Made by a program: the position numbers and the translations under genes. A stretch of DNA of 64,000 nt from the NCBI GenBank assembly GCA_013791955.1, contig VMSW01000010.1, positions 186,001 to 250,000 of the forward strand, in the 5' to 3' direction. The notes below the pieces were generated by a model. The model saw only the letters and a program-made list of their open reading frames with translations, was not told where the DNA came from and made no database searches. Each line of letters starts with the position of its first letter. Position 1 is the first letter of the stretch. Origin of the DNA: Propionicimonas sp. (GTDB lineage: Bacteria; Actinomycetota; Actinomycetes; Propionibacteriales; Propionibacteriaceae). Below are positions 16,319-24,878 of the stretch, piece after piece.

Positions 16319-16705
16319 CGATGCTCCTGTGGTGGTCGCGGCGGTTGGCCGTGGGTGGTGTTCCTGATCAGGCCCGGGTTTCGAGCCGGATCGGCAAGCG
16401 GGGCTGGTGCATCAGCGGCGTGGCCGAGTGCGGGGTCCCCTCCCGGTAAAGGCTCGCGCCGCGATGCAGTCCACCCCCGGTGCCTCTAACTTACGGTTAC
16501 GTAACCATAGGTGTCAATGGCGACGCCGGTTCGGCCGCAGGGGCTCCGCACAAGATGGGATGGCCTTTCCGGCGCGCAGGTAGCCTCGGAGCGGCAAGGC
16601 AGGTTCAGTGAATGGCTGCAGTACCCAGCTGGCGCGAGGCCTCGATCACGAACAAACAGCGCGTCAGCTCGGAGTGGCTAGCTACGCCAACGTCGCAGGG
16701 CTTCG
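16319..16705. other. Intergenic region upstream of the dehydrogenase operon
   Basis: No convincing gene on either strand. It must hold the promoter of the E1alpha-E1beta-E2 operon (minus strand) and the 3' end of the mannosyltransferase gene at 16706. The only clear structure is the palindrome at 16495-16506. Confidence 0.6.
16495..16506. promoter_or_regulatory. Perfect palindrome, candidate operator of the dehydrogenase operon
   Basis: GGTTACGTAACC, a 12-bp perfect palindrome in a GC-rich setting, 177 bases upstream of the E1alpha start. The AT-rich core TTACGTAA stands out from its surroundings and suits a dimeric regulator. No regulator gene is adjacent, so the binder is unknown. Confidence 0.5.
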
Positions 16706-17806
16706 TCAGCTGGCCCACTGCCCGGTGAAGAAGCGCCAGGCCCACCAGGCCTGCACGGCGAGCGCGAGAATCGCCAAGACCCAGTTCAGGGTTATCCGCC
16801 AGGGCGGCAGCTTTCGGCGCCCGGTGGTCTTGACTAGGCCATTGCCGATCAGCTCCCACAGCGGGAACCACAACAAAGTGGCCCGGTTCACGCTCATGAA
16901 CCAGTAGGAGAACGAGAAAGCTGCCACCTGGGAGCCCACCCACACCGACTCGGCCCAACGCTTGCGGAACAACATGATCAGCGCCACGAGCACCCCGATC
17001 GCCACGCTCACCAGCTCGAAGCGGAACAGCATCGACCAGCCCATACTGTCGGCATAGCCGCCGGGCATGGCCGCCTCGATGGTGTGTTGCACCGCCACCC
17101 AAGGCCAGGTGAACTCCCGCGACCAGCCTTGGGCCTGAGTCTCGTACCAGACCGTCCAGCTGCCCAACGAAATCCGCAGATAGACCAGGTAGCCGACCAG
17201 CACCGCCACCGGCAACACCAGCCGCGCCAATCGGCCCAGCCGCACCTGCGGGCGTCCCTTTTGAGTCAGCGCCAGCACCGCAAGCGCAATGATCAGGAAC
17301 AGCCCCGACACCCGCATCGACATGGCCACTGCGGCTAGCACCGCCGCTGCCGTCCAGTGCTTGGCCACCGCCCGTTCCCACGCCCAGAAGGCGGCAGCAC
17401 AGAAAGCGGCCTCGGTGTAGGGCGCCACCGTGAAGACCGCAGTCGGGGCCAGCAGCCAGGCAATCGCGGCCGGGGCGCCAGCCAGTCGATAGAGCGCGGC
17501 GGCAGCAAAGCCGCTGGCCAGCAAGGCCAGCAAGGTGCCCATCAGCACCGCTGAGGTGCCCGGCACTGAGCTGGCCAGCCGGATCAGCATCGGCCAGCCG
17601 GGAAAGAAGGCGATCAGATCAGGGTTGGCATAGCCGCGGGCTGCGATATCGAGATAGTGCTGCACATCCCAGCCCTTGAGCTGCTCGGTGAGGGTGCGGT
17701 GTTCGGTGAGGGCGATCCAGATCGCCACCGCAGCGATCACTAGCCGGCTGCCCAGCCAGGCCTGGACTACTAGCCGGACGTCATCGTGGCTTCGGACGGT
17801 GCTCAC
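16706..17806 (-). CDS. PIG-V-type mannosyltransferase-like membrane protein
   Basis: A 366-aa protein with about nine membrane segments and the PIG-V family pattern: WDVQHYLDIAARGY near residue 45, FFPGWPMLIRLAS near residue 66 (the FFPxxP motif) and APTAVFTVAPYTEAAFCAAAF near residue 120, seen here as APTAVF and YTEA. PIG-V enzymes are GT-C mannosyltransferases using polyprenol-phosphate mannose. In actinobacteria the bacterial members act in lipoglycan or protein mannosylation. It overlaps the upstream GT87 gene by four bases, so the pair is co-translated and probably works on one glycan. Confidence 0.82.
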   Translation of the reverse strand: MSTVRSHDDVRLVVQAWLGSRLVIAAVAIWIALTEHRTLTEQLKGWDVQHYLDIAARGYANPDLIAFFPGWPMLIRLASSVPGTSAVLMGTLLALLASGFAAAALYRLAGAPAAIAWLLAPTAVFTVAPYTEAAFCAAAFWAWERAVAKHWTAAAVLAAVAMSMRVSGLFLIIALAVLALTQKGRPQVRLGRLARLVLPVAVLVGYLVYLRISLGSWTVWYETQAQGWSREFTWPWVAVQHTIEAAMPGGYADSMGWSMLFRFELVSVAIGVLVALIMLFRKRWAESVWVGSQVAAFSFSYWFMSVNRATLLWFPLWELIGNGLVKTTGRRKLPPWRITLNWVLAILALAVQAWWAWRFFTGQWAS

Positions 17807-19266
17807 TGCCGTGGTGGCTCGGGACTAGATTCTGCGAGGCCGAGCGTCGTTGGTTCCGGCTGCGTGGGCACCGGCTCTGCTGGCGCCGGCTCCGGCTCCG
17901 GGGGCGAGCTGGCCAGGCGGGCTGGCCGCGGCCCGCGTTGGGTCAGCTTCTGCAGCCAGGGCGCGTCGAAGGCGTTGTCGAAAACCCCGCCATCCGGGTC
18001 GTCCAGCCCAGTCAGTCTGACCGGGTCTTCGGCGGGCCGGTAGATGTCGGTGATTACCCGACTCATCAACCACAGCACGACGCCGACCCGGAAGAACACC
18101 GAGAGCCAATAAAGCCTTCCCGCCGGGACGTCCTGGCTCAGCACGCCGTCCAGATGGGCCCAGATCGCCAGGTAGTAGAGGGTTTCGGCGATGCTGAACA
18201 TCGCCCAGTCGAACCAGCGCGGCCGGGCCAACACCAGCAGCGGCAGCAGCCACAGCACGTATTGGGGCGAGTAGACCTTGTTGACTACCAGGAATAAGGC
18301 GACGATCAGGAAGGCTCCCTGGGCCAGTCGAGGCCGCTGGGGGGCGAAGAGCAGGATCGCGGCGATCGCCAGTGCGCCGATCACCATGGCCAGCGATTCC
18401 ACCCGCGACAGCTCCGGAATGTTGATCCCAGCCAGATTCAGGGCGTACCAAAGTGAGCCGAGGTCAGCGCCGCGGTCGACATTGAACGTCCAGAAGTAGA
18501 GCCAGCCATCGGGGGTGGCCAAATAGACCGGCAGGTTGACCGCCACCCAGGTCGCGACGGTGGCACCAGCGGTGATGAAAAACTCGCGCCACTTGCCGGT
18601 GCGCAAAGCCAGGATGAACAGGGGTCCCAGTAACAGCAGCGGGTAGAGCTTCGCTGCGATGCCCAGGCCCAGCCAGATGCCAGCCCAGACGTGTTGGCGC
18701 CGCCCCCAGGCCAACAGCGCCAGCGAGGTGAGGGCAATGACCAGGGCGTCCCAGTTGATCAGGCCAGCGGTCAGGATCGCCGGGCTGGACGCGATCATCA
18801 ACGCATCCCAGGGGCGGTGCATCTTCAGATGCGCCCACACCAGCACGCCGAACAACGCGAACACCAGTACCGCGGTCACTCCCATGAACAGGTGGGCGGA
18901 GGTGGCCACCTCGGCGCCGTTGAGCCCCGGCTGGCTCTTGCCGCCGAGCAGCAGCACGAACCGGCGGCCGAGCTCCATGAAAGCACCGGTCAGTACCGGA
19001 TACTCCACGTCATGTTGGAGGAAGGGGATCTCGCCGTCCCGCAGCCCGCGCCAATACCAGAGCACCCGAATGTCGGAGTAGCACAGGTTGAGGTACTTGG
19101 ATTGGCCGGTTTCGCAGGGCACCTGGCGAGCCATCAGCACCAGGAAGTTCACCAGCAGAATCAGGAACGCCCACGGCCACGCCCGGAACCACAAACCACC
19201 CGGACGGGCGTGTTCGCCCATCCGGCCGCCGAGGAGCCTCGAGAGGGCCGGCGCGTCGGGATTCAC
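17803..19266 (-). CDS. GT87-family (DUF2029) polyprenol-dependent mannosyltransferase-like protein
   Basis: A 487-aa polytopic membrane protein. Early in the sequence are YSDIRVLWYWRGL and DVEYPVLTGAFMEL, the acidic loop between TM1 and TM2 typical of GT-C family 87, where DVEYP(P/V) is characteristic. Around residue 340 is NKVYSPQYVLWLLPLL, also typical. The C-terminus after residue 440 is a proline-rich cytoplasmic tail (PEPEPAPAEPVPTQ). These enzymes add mannose or arabinose from a polyprenyl carrier. It precedes the PIG-V gene with four bases overlap and follows the PBP gene by 12 bases, suggesting one envelope operon from DUF5318 to PIG-V. Confidence 0.85.
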   Translation of the reverse strand: MNPDAPALSRLLGGRMGEHARPGGLWFRAWPWAFLILLVNFLVLMARQVPCETGQSKYLNLCYSDIRVLWYWRGLRDGEIPFLQHDVEYPVLTGAFMELGRRFVLLLGGKSQPGLNGAEVATSAHLFMGVTAVLVFALFGVLVWAHLKMHRPWDALMIASSPAILTAGLINWDALVIALTSLALLAWGRRQHVWAGIWLGLGIAAKLYPLLLLGPLFILALRTGKWREFFITAGATVATWVAVNLPVYLATPDGWLYFWTFNVDRGADLGSLWYALNLAGINIPELSRVESLAMVIGALAIAAILLFAPQRPRLAQGAFLIVALFLVVNKVYSPQYVLWLLPLLVLARPRWFDWAMFSIAETLYYLAIWAHLDGVLSQDVPAGRLYWLSVFFRVGVVLWLMSRVITDIYRPAEDPVRLTGLDDPDGGVFDNAFDAPWLQKLTQRGPRPARLASSPPEPEPAPAEPVPTQPEPTTLGLAESSPEPPRQ

Positions 19267-19278
19267 CAGGTGATCCTA

Positions 19279-21435
19279 TTAGGTGGGTGTTGCGGCGGGC
19301 GTGGTTGGCGGTCCTGTAGTTGGTGCAGTTGGGGGGGTCGACTCGGTGGGGGTATCGGTCGGAGCCGGGGTGTAGGGCACAGTCGGGGTCGGCGTCGGAA
19401 TCCAGGTCGGCGTCGGTTCCGGTTCTGGCGTCGGCGTCTGGGTCGACTTCTTGTTAGTCGCGCCGGGGAAGCGCTCGTACGGCTTGCCCTCCATCGCGAT
19501 TCGCATGTAGGCGGCCCAAGTCTGCGCCGCGGCCCCCGAACCGAACCAGCCGTAGCCCAGGTCTTCATGGCCACCTTCGCCGCGGACGTACATCACCGCA
19601 GTGGAGATCTGCTTGGTGTAGCCGACGAACCAGGTAGCCACCGTCTGGCGGTGGCCGGAGTGCCGCGGGAAGTTGGGATCGTCCTGTCCCTTGCTGCCGG
19701 TCTTGCCGGCCACCTGGTAGCCCCCAATGTAGGCGGCGGCGCGGCCAGTGCCATCGCGCACCACGTTGGTCAGCGCGGCGGTGACGTCCTGGGCGATGCC
19801 GGTCTCAATCGTCTGCAGGCCAGTGGTGTCAGCGGCATAGGTGACCTTGTTGGCGGAGTCGAACACCTGATTGATCACGTGCCACTCGTGGTGAATGCCC
19901 ATGTTGGCGAAGGTGGAAAAGCCTGAAGCCTGATCGACCGGGCTCACATTCGGGCCACCGAGCGGCAGGTACGCGTCTGGGGCCCAACCTGCCCCGGTGG
20001 GCAATCCCGCGTCATTGGCGGCCTGGATTACGCCTTCCGGGCCACTTGGTATCTGGCTGACCAGGTTGTAGTAGGCGTCATTGATGGATTGGGTGGTCGC
20101 CTGCAACAGAGTCACCTTCTTGCCGTCCGGCCATGGCAGCATGTTGCCACCGGAGCTCACCTTGGTTTGGCGGCTCACCTTGTCGTTGAGCGTCCAGCCA
20201 TCTCTAAGGGCAGCGGCGAGCGCGTATGGCTTGAAGGTCGAGCCGGTCTCGCGTGGAGTGGTGGCCCAGTTGCGGGAGTTCTTGACGTAGTCGGGGTTGC
20301 CGTACATCGCGATTACCCCACCGGTGGCGTTGTCGAGCGAGGCGATGGCAACCTTCAGGGTGGCGGCCTTCTTCTTGTTGCCACCGGAGGCCTGCAGGGT
20401 CTTGGCCTTAGCCACGCTCACGGCGGCGTCCTGGGCCTTCTTGTTGAAAGTGGTGACGACCTTGTAGCCGCCGCCGGAGATCTGCTCGTCGGTAAAACCC
20501 TTGGCCAGCATCTCGTTCTGGACGAGCTTCAGCAGGAAGCCCCGTTGGCCGCCGAGGCGGGAGTTGGTGTCCTGCTCAAGGAACTTGGGCAACTGGTTGT
20601 AGACCTCGCTCCGCTGCGCTTCGGTGATCTTGCCCATCTCAACCATGCCGTTGAGCGTGTACTGATAGCGCTGGAGCAGATCTGCTGCCTGCTTCTCCCC
20701 GGCAGTCGGATCGAGATTGCCTGGGGAGTTGACGATCGCGCACAGCGCCACCGATTCGGCCAACGTCAGCTTTGAGGCAGGCTTCTTGAAGTACGCCTGC
20801 GCGCCGGCCTCCAGGCCATAGGCGCCGCGGCCGAAGTAGACGGTGTTCAGGTAGTCACGAAGGATGTCTTCCTTGGAGATTTCCTGGCCCACTTTGGCGG
20901 CCAGCAGGATCTCGGTGAACTTCCGGGAGAAAGTCTTCTCCTGGGTCAGATACATGATCTTGATGTACTGCTGAGTAAGCGTGGAACCACCACCGGTCTC
21001 AGTGGCGCTCGCCGAACTGATGCCCACCAGGCCGAGGGCGGCCCGGAACAGGCCGGTGACCGAGATGCCGGGATCGGTCCAGAAGGTCCGGTTCTCGGCC
21101 GCGACCATCGCGTCCTTGGTGTATTGCGGCATCGTGTTGTAATCGATCGTCACCCGGTTCTGCACCTGGAATGACCCGATGGGGGTCTTGCCATCGTCGT
21201 AGTAGACGAAGGTGGTGTTGGTCTTGAAGTCGGCATTCGCGTCCGGCAGCTTGATGGTCTGGTAGGCGTAGGCGACAACGCCAGCGCCAATCAGGCCAAG
21301 GCTGAGCACGGTGACCATGCCCCACAGCAGAATGCGTTGCCAGAGTGCGCGCGGTGGCTTGCGCTTCCCGGTCGTCCCACCAACGGTGGGGAGCCCAGCC
21401 TCGTTCGCTGCGCTCACCCGTTTCGGCTTACCCAT
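19279..21435 (-). CDS. Class A penicillin-binding protein (transglycosylase/transpeptidase)
   Basis: A 718-aa bifunctional peptidoglycan synthase. A short cytoplasmic basic region is followed by a TM at about residues 28-55. The GT51 domain has AAENRTFW with the catalytic Glu, GGSTLTQQYIK and the ILxDYLNTVYFGRGAYG segment. The transpeptidase domain has SxxK as GSTFK (Ser near 397), SxN as SIN in QSINDAYYN and KTG as AGKTGSKG. The C-terminus is a Pro/Thr-rich extracellular tail of about 60 residues. The ATG at 21435 is chosen because it follows DUF5318 with an eight-base overlap; an in-frame start at 21507 would lie well inside that gene. Confidence 0.94.
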   Translation of the reverse strand: MGKPKRVSAANEAGLPTVGGTTGKRKPPRALWQRILLWGMVTVLSLGLIGAGVVAYAYQTIKLPDANADFKTNTTFVYYDDGKTPIGSFQVQNRVTIDYNTMPQYTKDAMVAAENRTFWTDPGISVTGLFRAALGLVGISSASATETGGGSTLTQQYIKIMYLTQEKTFSRKFTEILLAAKVGQEISKEDILRDYLNTVYFGRGAYGLEAGAQAYFKKPASKLTLAESVALCAIVNSPGNLDPTAGEKQAADLLQRYQYTLNGMVEMGKITEAQRSEVYNQLPKFLEQDTNSRLGGQRGFLLKLVQNEMLAKGFTDEQISGGGYKVVTTFNKKAQDAAVSVAKAKTLQASGGNKKKAATLKVAIASLDNATGGVIAMYGNPDYVKNSRNWATTPRETGSTFKPYALAAALRDGWTLNDKVSRQTKVSSGGNMLPWPDGKKVTLLQATTQSINDAYYNLVSQIPSGPEGVIQAANDAGLPTGAGWAPDAYLPLGGPNVSPVDQASGFSTFANMGIHHEWHVINQVFDSANKVTYAADTTGLQTIETGIAQDVTAALTNVVRDGTGRAAAYIGGYQVAGKTGSKGQDDPNFPRHSGHRQTVATWFVGYTKQISTAVMYVRGEGGHEDLGYGWFGSGAAAQTWAAYMRIAMEGKPYERFPGATNKKSTQTPTPEPEPTPTWIPTPTPTVPYTPAPTDTPTESTPPTAPTTGPPTTPAATPT

Positions 21436-21847
21436 AAATGTCCTCGACGGTCTTCTGTCGGCGGGGCGGACGGCGCCTGGTGCCGTCACCGAGCAGGTAG
21501 GTGGCAATCATGTGGTTCCAGCCGCACCGGGTGCAAACCTCGACCACGCAAACCTTGAACTCACCGTACTGGTTCTGCATGTCGTTCAGCTCATCGGTGG
21601 ACTTGATCCGTCCCGAGTATTGACCAAGTTGGTCCCCGAAAACGTAATTCAGGTTGGCCATCTCGTTGGTTTCGCAGATCGGGCAGGGAATCGGCGAGGG
21701 TTCACCGTGGTGGGTGGCCGACCGCAATAGCAGCGGGTCGGCATCACACGCATCGGCGTCCTCCAGCGAGCGTTGGGGACGGCGCAGCGCCTGCAGCTTG
21801 TTCCTCCGCTGCAGGGCGTAGTCGACCTCTTGTCGCTTGGACCACAT
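21428..21847 (-). CDS. DUF5318 family protein
   Basis: A 139-aa protein from ATG at 21847 (MWSKRQEVDYALQRRN). Two CxxC pairs, CPICE near residue 55 and CTRCGWNH near residue 105, suggest a bound zinc. The C-terminus is basic. The family is actinobacterial, usually found immediately upstream of a class A PBP gene, as here, where the two coding regions overlap by eight bases. Its role is unknown; conserved linkage points to cell-wall growth. Confidence 0.88.
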   Translation of the reverse strand: MWSKRQEVDYALQRRNKLQALRRPQRSLEDADACDADPLLLRSATHHGEPSPIPCPICETNEMANLNYVFGDQLGQYSGRIKSTDELNDMQNQYGEFKVCVVEVCTRCGWNHMIATYLLGDGTRRRPPRRQKTVEDIYG

Positions 21848-21956
21848 GGCTTCAAGGGTAGTTGGCAGTTTCCAGTGGGTCGATTCGAGGCGATCCGGGG
21901 GGCCTTGGTGCACGGTTTGGCGCAGCCGTGGCCATCGGTGCGAGAATGTCCGCCGC

Positions 21957-22029
21957 GGGGCATTAGCTCAGTTGGTAGAGCGGCGGCTTTGCAAGCCGTA
22001 GGTCAGGGGTTCGAATCCCCTATGCTCCA
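21957..22029 (+). tRNA. tRNA-Ala (anticodon TGC)
   Basis: A complete 73-base cloverleaf. The acceptor stem pairs GGGGCAT with ATGCTCC and contains the G3:U70 wobble that marks alanine tRNA. The D arm is GCTCAGTTGGTAGAGC, the anticodon loop CTTTGCAAG reads TGC, and the T arm is AGGGG-TTCGAAT-CCCCT. Discriminator base is A; CCA is not encoded. Confidence 0.98.
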
Positions 22030-22087
22030 CTCGCAAAGGCGCTGATCAGCGACCTCGTTCGCGGCGTCCGCGCGATACGGTGGAACC

Positions 22088-22492
22088 GTGAAGCTTCCGG
22101 ACGGTTATGTCGACGCGCTGAGTGACGAGCTGGCCCCCTATGGGCTGGAGTTCGCCGCGGTCAGCGAGGATTCCGACGGCCTCGAGATCACTTTCCGAGC
22201 CGACGCTGGCGCGTTCGCGGCTCAGTATCCGGATTTCGGGGTTGCCGAGTCCTACGGCTCCACCTGGCCACCGGCCGAACTCACCTTGAGCCTGCGGTTC
22301 GACGTCGGCGGGAACCCGGTCCAGTTCGTCTTCGAGACTGTCGACCTGCTGACACAGACCGCCTCGATCGACCTCAGCCTGCGTGATCGCCTGAACACCG
22401 TCGATGATCCGGCCGACCATGCCGTCGCGGTCGGTGAGGCGTTCGCGCTGGCAGTGTCCGCCGACGAGCCAGACCAGTCCTATTTCGACTGA
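22088..22492 (+). CDS. Conserved-looking hypothetical protein, soluble
   Basis: A 134-aa acidic protein from GTG at 22088, with no signal peptide or membrane segment. It has alternating hydrophobic strands (LEITFRAD, ELTLSLRFDV, VQFVFETVDLL) and a C-terminal amphipathic helix. I do not recognise the family. It lies between the tRNA gene and the convergent LCP gene, 19 bases from the latter's stop. Codon use and GC at third positions look native. Confidence 0.65.
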   Translation: MKLPDGYVDALSDELAPYGLEFAAVSEDSDGLEITFRADAGAFAAQYPDFGVAESYGSTWPPAELTLSLRFDVGGNPVQFVFETVDLLTQTASIDLSLRDRLNTVDDPADHAVAVGEAFALAVSADEPDQSYFD

Positions 22493-22511
22493 CCCGGCGT
22501 AGTTCGCCCGA

Positions 22512-23795
22512 TCAGTCTGCGCCGTACTGCGTCCAGTAGGCCTCGAGGTTGTCATCGCGGATCGCTTTGGCGAGCGCGGCCATCCTCTCCTCGTTCACGA
22601 TCAACACTGAGGAGCCTTTGATGGTGGCACCACGGGCGATCGGCGCCTGGATCTGGCGAATGTCGCGAGCCGACTTGATGTTGAGGTCAGTTGCCAGATT
22701 CCAGATCAGTTCGTTGGTCAGCTTGTTGTCGACGGTCAGGTAGCCGCCCAACTTGGTGGCCACCGCGTTGAAGGTCGCCGGGTTGGCCACCGTGGCTGGT
22801 TTGAGCAGCTTCAGAATGAGCGCCTTGACCACCAGCCGCTGCCGGGCGGCTCGGTCGAAGTCGCCATGGGGCAGGTCGTATCGCTGGCGGACGTAGGCCA
22901 GTGCCTCTTCGCCGCTGATCGTGATGTCGCCGCGGGGGAAGTTGAACCCGAGGTTGGTCGATTCGATTTCGTTGAAGACCGTCACGCCGCCGACATCGGT
23001 GGTCAGGCCGACGAAGCCTTCAAAATCGATCATGGCGGTGTGGTCTATCCGAGTACCGATGATGTTTTGCACCGTCTTCACGGTGAGCCGGGGGCCACCG
23101 AAGGCGTAGGCGGCGTTGATCTTGTTCTTGCCGTGGCCGGGGATGTCGACGTACATGTCGCGCGGCAGCGAGATCAGGTAAAGGGTGTCTCGCGATGCGT
23201 TCAGGTGGGCGATCATCAAGGTGTCGCTTCGCCCGCGCTCATCCGGGTTTCGGGAATCTGAGCCCATCAGCAGGAAGTTGAGCGGACCGTCAATGGTCGC
23301 CGGGACGGTCTGGTAGCCGTCATCAGTGGGCATCAGGCCAGGATCGCGCTTGATGCCCTGCAACGCCTGCAGGCCCACCACCAGATAGAAGCCTGCGGTG
23401 CCGAGCAGTAGCGCCAATACGACGCCAAGGGCCAGCAGCGAGCGGCGCAACCAACGCCGCCGCTGTTTGCGATCAGCGCGGCTCACCTCGGCCGCCACGA
23501 CTCCTTGATCGGCATCGTCGAGGAAGTCAAGACCAACATCTGAGTCGACGTCGACCTGCTCGGCTTCGCTCACGGGTTCCTCGGACGACTCAGACTCAGC
23601 GTCCGGCTCCGCGACCTCCTCGGCCTCGGCCTCGCCGGACGCGTCAGTATCGCCGGGCACCTCAGTCTCGGAGTGCTCTAAATCAGCACGCAGCTTGGTG
23701 ATGCCCAGTGTGTCGTCGTCCAGCCCCCAGCGCTTCAACAGCTCCTGGTAGGCCTCCGGGTCAGCAGGCAACTTCTCGGCCCCGAACTCGTCCAA
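22512..23795 (-). CDS. LytR-CpsA-Psr (LCP) family wall-polymer ligase
   Basis: A 427-aa protein from TTG at 23795 with an AGGGGGG ribosome site. An acidic cytoplasmic region of about 110 residues (many Glu/Ser) precedes one TM at about 115-140. The extracellular LCP domain has the conserved acid and Arg positions: LLMGSDSR, RSDTLMIAHL, LISLPRDMYVDIPG, KINAAYAFGG and GEEALAYVRQRYDLPHGDFDRAARQR (cited as landmarks, with YVRQR the usual signature). LCP enzymes transfer undecaprenyl-linked glycopolymers to peptidoglycan. Downstream of a degenerate LCP paralogue and a 50-aa membrane protein on the same strand, it is probably the catalytic member of a three-gene unit. Confidence 0.92.
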   Translation of the reverse strand: MDEFGAEKLPADPEAYQELLKRWGLDDDTLGITKLRADLEHSETEVPGDTDASGEAEAEEVAEPDAESESSEEPVSEAEQVDVDSDVGLDFLDDADQGVVAAEVSRADRKQRRRWLRRSLLALGVVLALLLGTAGFYLVVGLQALQGIKRDPGLMPTDDGYQTVPATIDGPLNFLLMGSDSRNPDERGRSDTLMIAHLNASRDTLYLISLPRDMYVDIPGHGKNKINAAYAFGGPRLTVKTVQNIIGTRIDHTAMIDFEGFVGLTTDVGGVTVFNEIESTNLGFNFPRGDITISGEEALAYVRQRYDLPHGDFDRAARQRLVVKALILKLLKPATVANPATFNAVATKLGGYLTVDNKLTNELIWNLATDLNIKSARDIRQIQAPIARGATIKGSSVLIVNEERMAALAKAIRDDNLEAYWTQYGAD

Positions 23796-23814
23796 TGTCC
23801 CCCCTGGCTGATGT

Positions 23815-23967
23815 TCAGTCGACCCGGTCAGTGCCCGCAGCCCAGACCGCAGCGCCGGCTTGGTTCTGCTGCTGCCAGTACTGCCAGGCGGCGTAACCCA
23901 GCGCGCCCAGCACGAGGGTCAGCCGCACGAATCTCATCACGGGCCTCAGCGTACTTTGAGACTTCAT
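23815..23967 (-). CDS. 50-aa single-pass membrane protein, DLW-39-like
   Basis: Reads MKSQSTLRPVMRFVRLTLVL, continues LGALGYAAWQYWQQQ and ends in AAVWAAGTDRVD. It has a basic N-terminus, one TM and a short tail of the type seen in DLW-39 family proteins of actinobacteria (tail consensus like DLW-x-ATD), although Leu-Trp and ATD are changed here. The ATG is fused to the stop of the upstream gene (ATGA at 23964-23967), which fixes the start and argues for translation. It stops 19 bases before the LCP start. Family link is tentative. Confidence 0.65.
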   Translation of the reverse strand: MKSQSTLRPVMRFVRLTLVLGALGYAAWQYWQQQNQAGAAVWAAGTDRVD

Positions 23968-24878
23968 CGGGGCGGCTCCAGGGGTAGGAATGCTGCTTGG
24001 TGGTATTGCTCAGTAGACACCAATTCCGGGGCGGTCAAGGCAAGCTGTAACGCCTCCAGCGCGCCCGGTGATGCCCTGGTGCCAGTGGCCCCCGATGCAG
24101 CGGTCAGCGGCCACAGCCGAGTGTCCTCCGGATGGACGCTGCTCTCAACCAGGGTGGCCTGAATAACCTCGGCGGTGAGCCCGGAGTCGAGAGTCAAACA
24201 GGGCTGCACGAGATCGACGGTCTTACTGAACCGCGCCGGATCCAGCACGCTGAAGTGGTCATTGGCACTGATCAAAGCGGCCCTGATCAGCCAACCGGCC
24301 GAGGTGGCTGCCGCAGCCGAACCAGTGCTTTCCCGAGTCGTGCCGACAGCCTGCTGCCCACTCATTCGAGTGCCGCCGAATTGCACCCCCCCGGTGGCGT
24401 CGATGGTGCCTGCCAGGCAATCAAGGTCGAGCCGAATCTGATGGTCCATCTTGGCGGTGGTCAGCTTCTCCATTGCGCGGACGGTGATCGCCGCGTCCAT
24501 CGCGAAGGTTGAAGCCAGCGTCTGGCTCGAGCCGCTGTTCACGGTGAGGTCGGCGGGCACGGTGATTAGGGTGAGGTTGCGGCGAGAGGCCGAGAGGTTG
24601 GCGACCACCACCGAATGGAGTGAATTCCCCGAGGTGACCAGCACCAGGAAGTTCATCGGGGAGCTGCCATTGGCAGCCACCACCGGCTGAGGTTGCCCGA
24701 CATAGGCTGGCATTGGCTCTGAGCGGGTCAGGGCTGAGGTGCTATCGCTGAGCCGGTTCAAGTAAACGGTGACCAGCGTTACCCCGATCAGGGACAGCAC
24801 AGAGAGGCCGACCAAGGCGAACAGAGCCACCTTTTCGATCAGGCCTTTCTTCGGCGGCGCCGCCGGGCGGAGTTGCAT
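23964..24878 (-). CDS. Degenerate LCP-family protein
   Basis: A 304-aa protein with a short cytoplasmic part, one TM at residues 17-42 and an extracellular domain that follows the LCP pattern: MNFLVLVTSGNSLHSVVVANLSASRRNLTLITVPADL, which matches the same stretch of the neighbouring LCP protein (landmarks MNFLVLV, VANLSASR, LITVPADL). The catalytic positions differ: GSDSR reads VTSGN, RSDT reads HSVV and PRD reads PAD. The later YVRQR motif is replaced by TTREST. It is therefore unlikely to transfer polymer and may bind lipid-linked substrate or the active partner. AAGGA precedes the ATG. It is the first gene of the unit. Confidence 0.72.
   Translation of the reverse strand: MQLRPAAPPKKGLIEKVALFALVGLSVLSLIGVTLVTVYLNRLSDSTSALTRSEPMPAYVGQPQPVVAANGSSPMNFLVLVTSGNSLHSVVVANLSASRRNLTLITVPADLTVNSGSSQTLASTFAMDAAITVRAMEKLTTAKMDHQIRLDLDCLAGTIDATGGVQFGGTRMSGQQAVGTTRESTGSAAAATSAGWLIRAALISANDHFSVLDPARFSKTVDLVQPCLTLDSGLTAEVIQATLVESSVHPEDTRLWPLTAASGATGTRASPGALEALQLALTAPELVSTEQYHQAAFLPLEPPR

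Noticed and set aside
16605..17381. 258-aa glycine-rich minus-strand frame
   Set aside because: It is an out-of-frame shadow of the PIG-V-type gene, which has clear motifs in its own frame.
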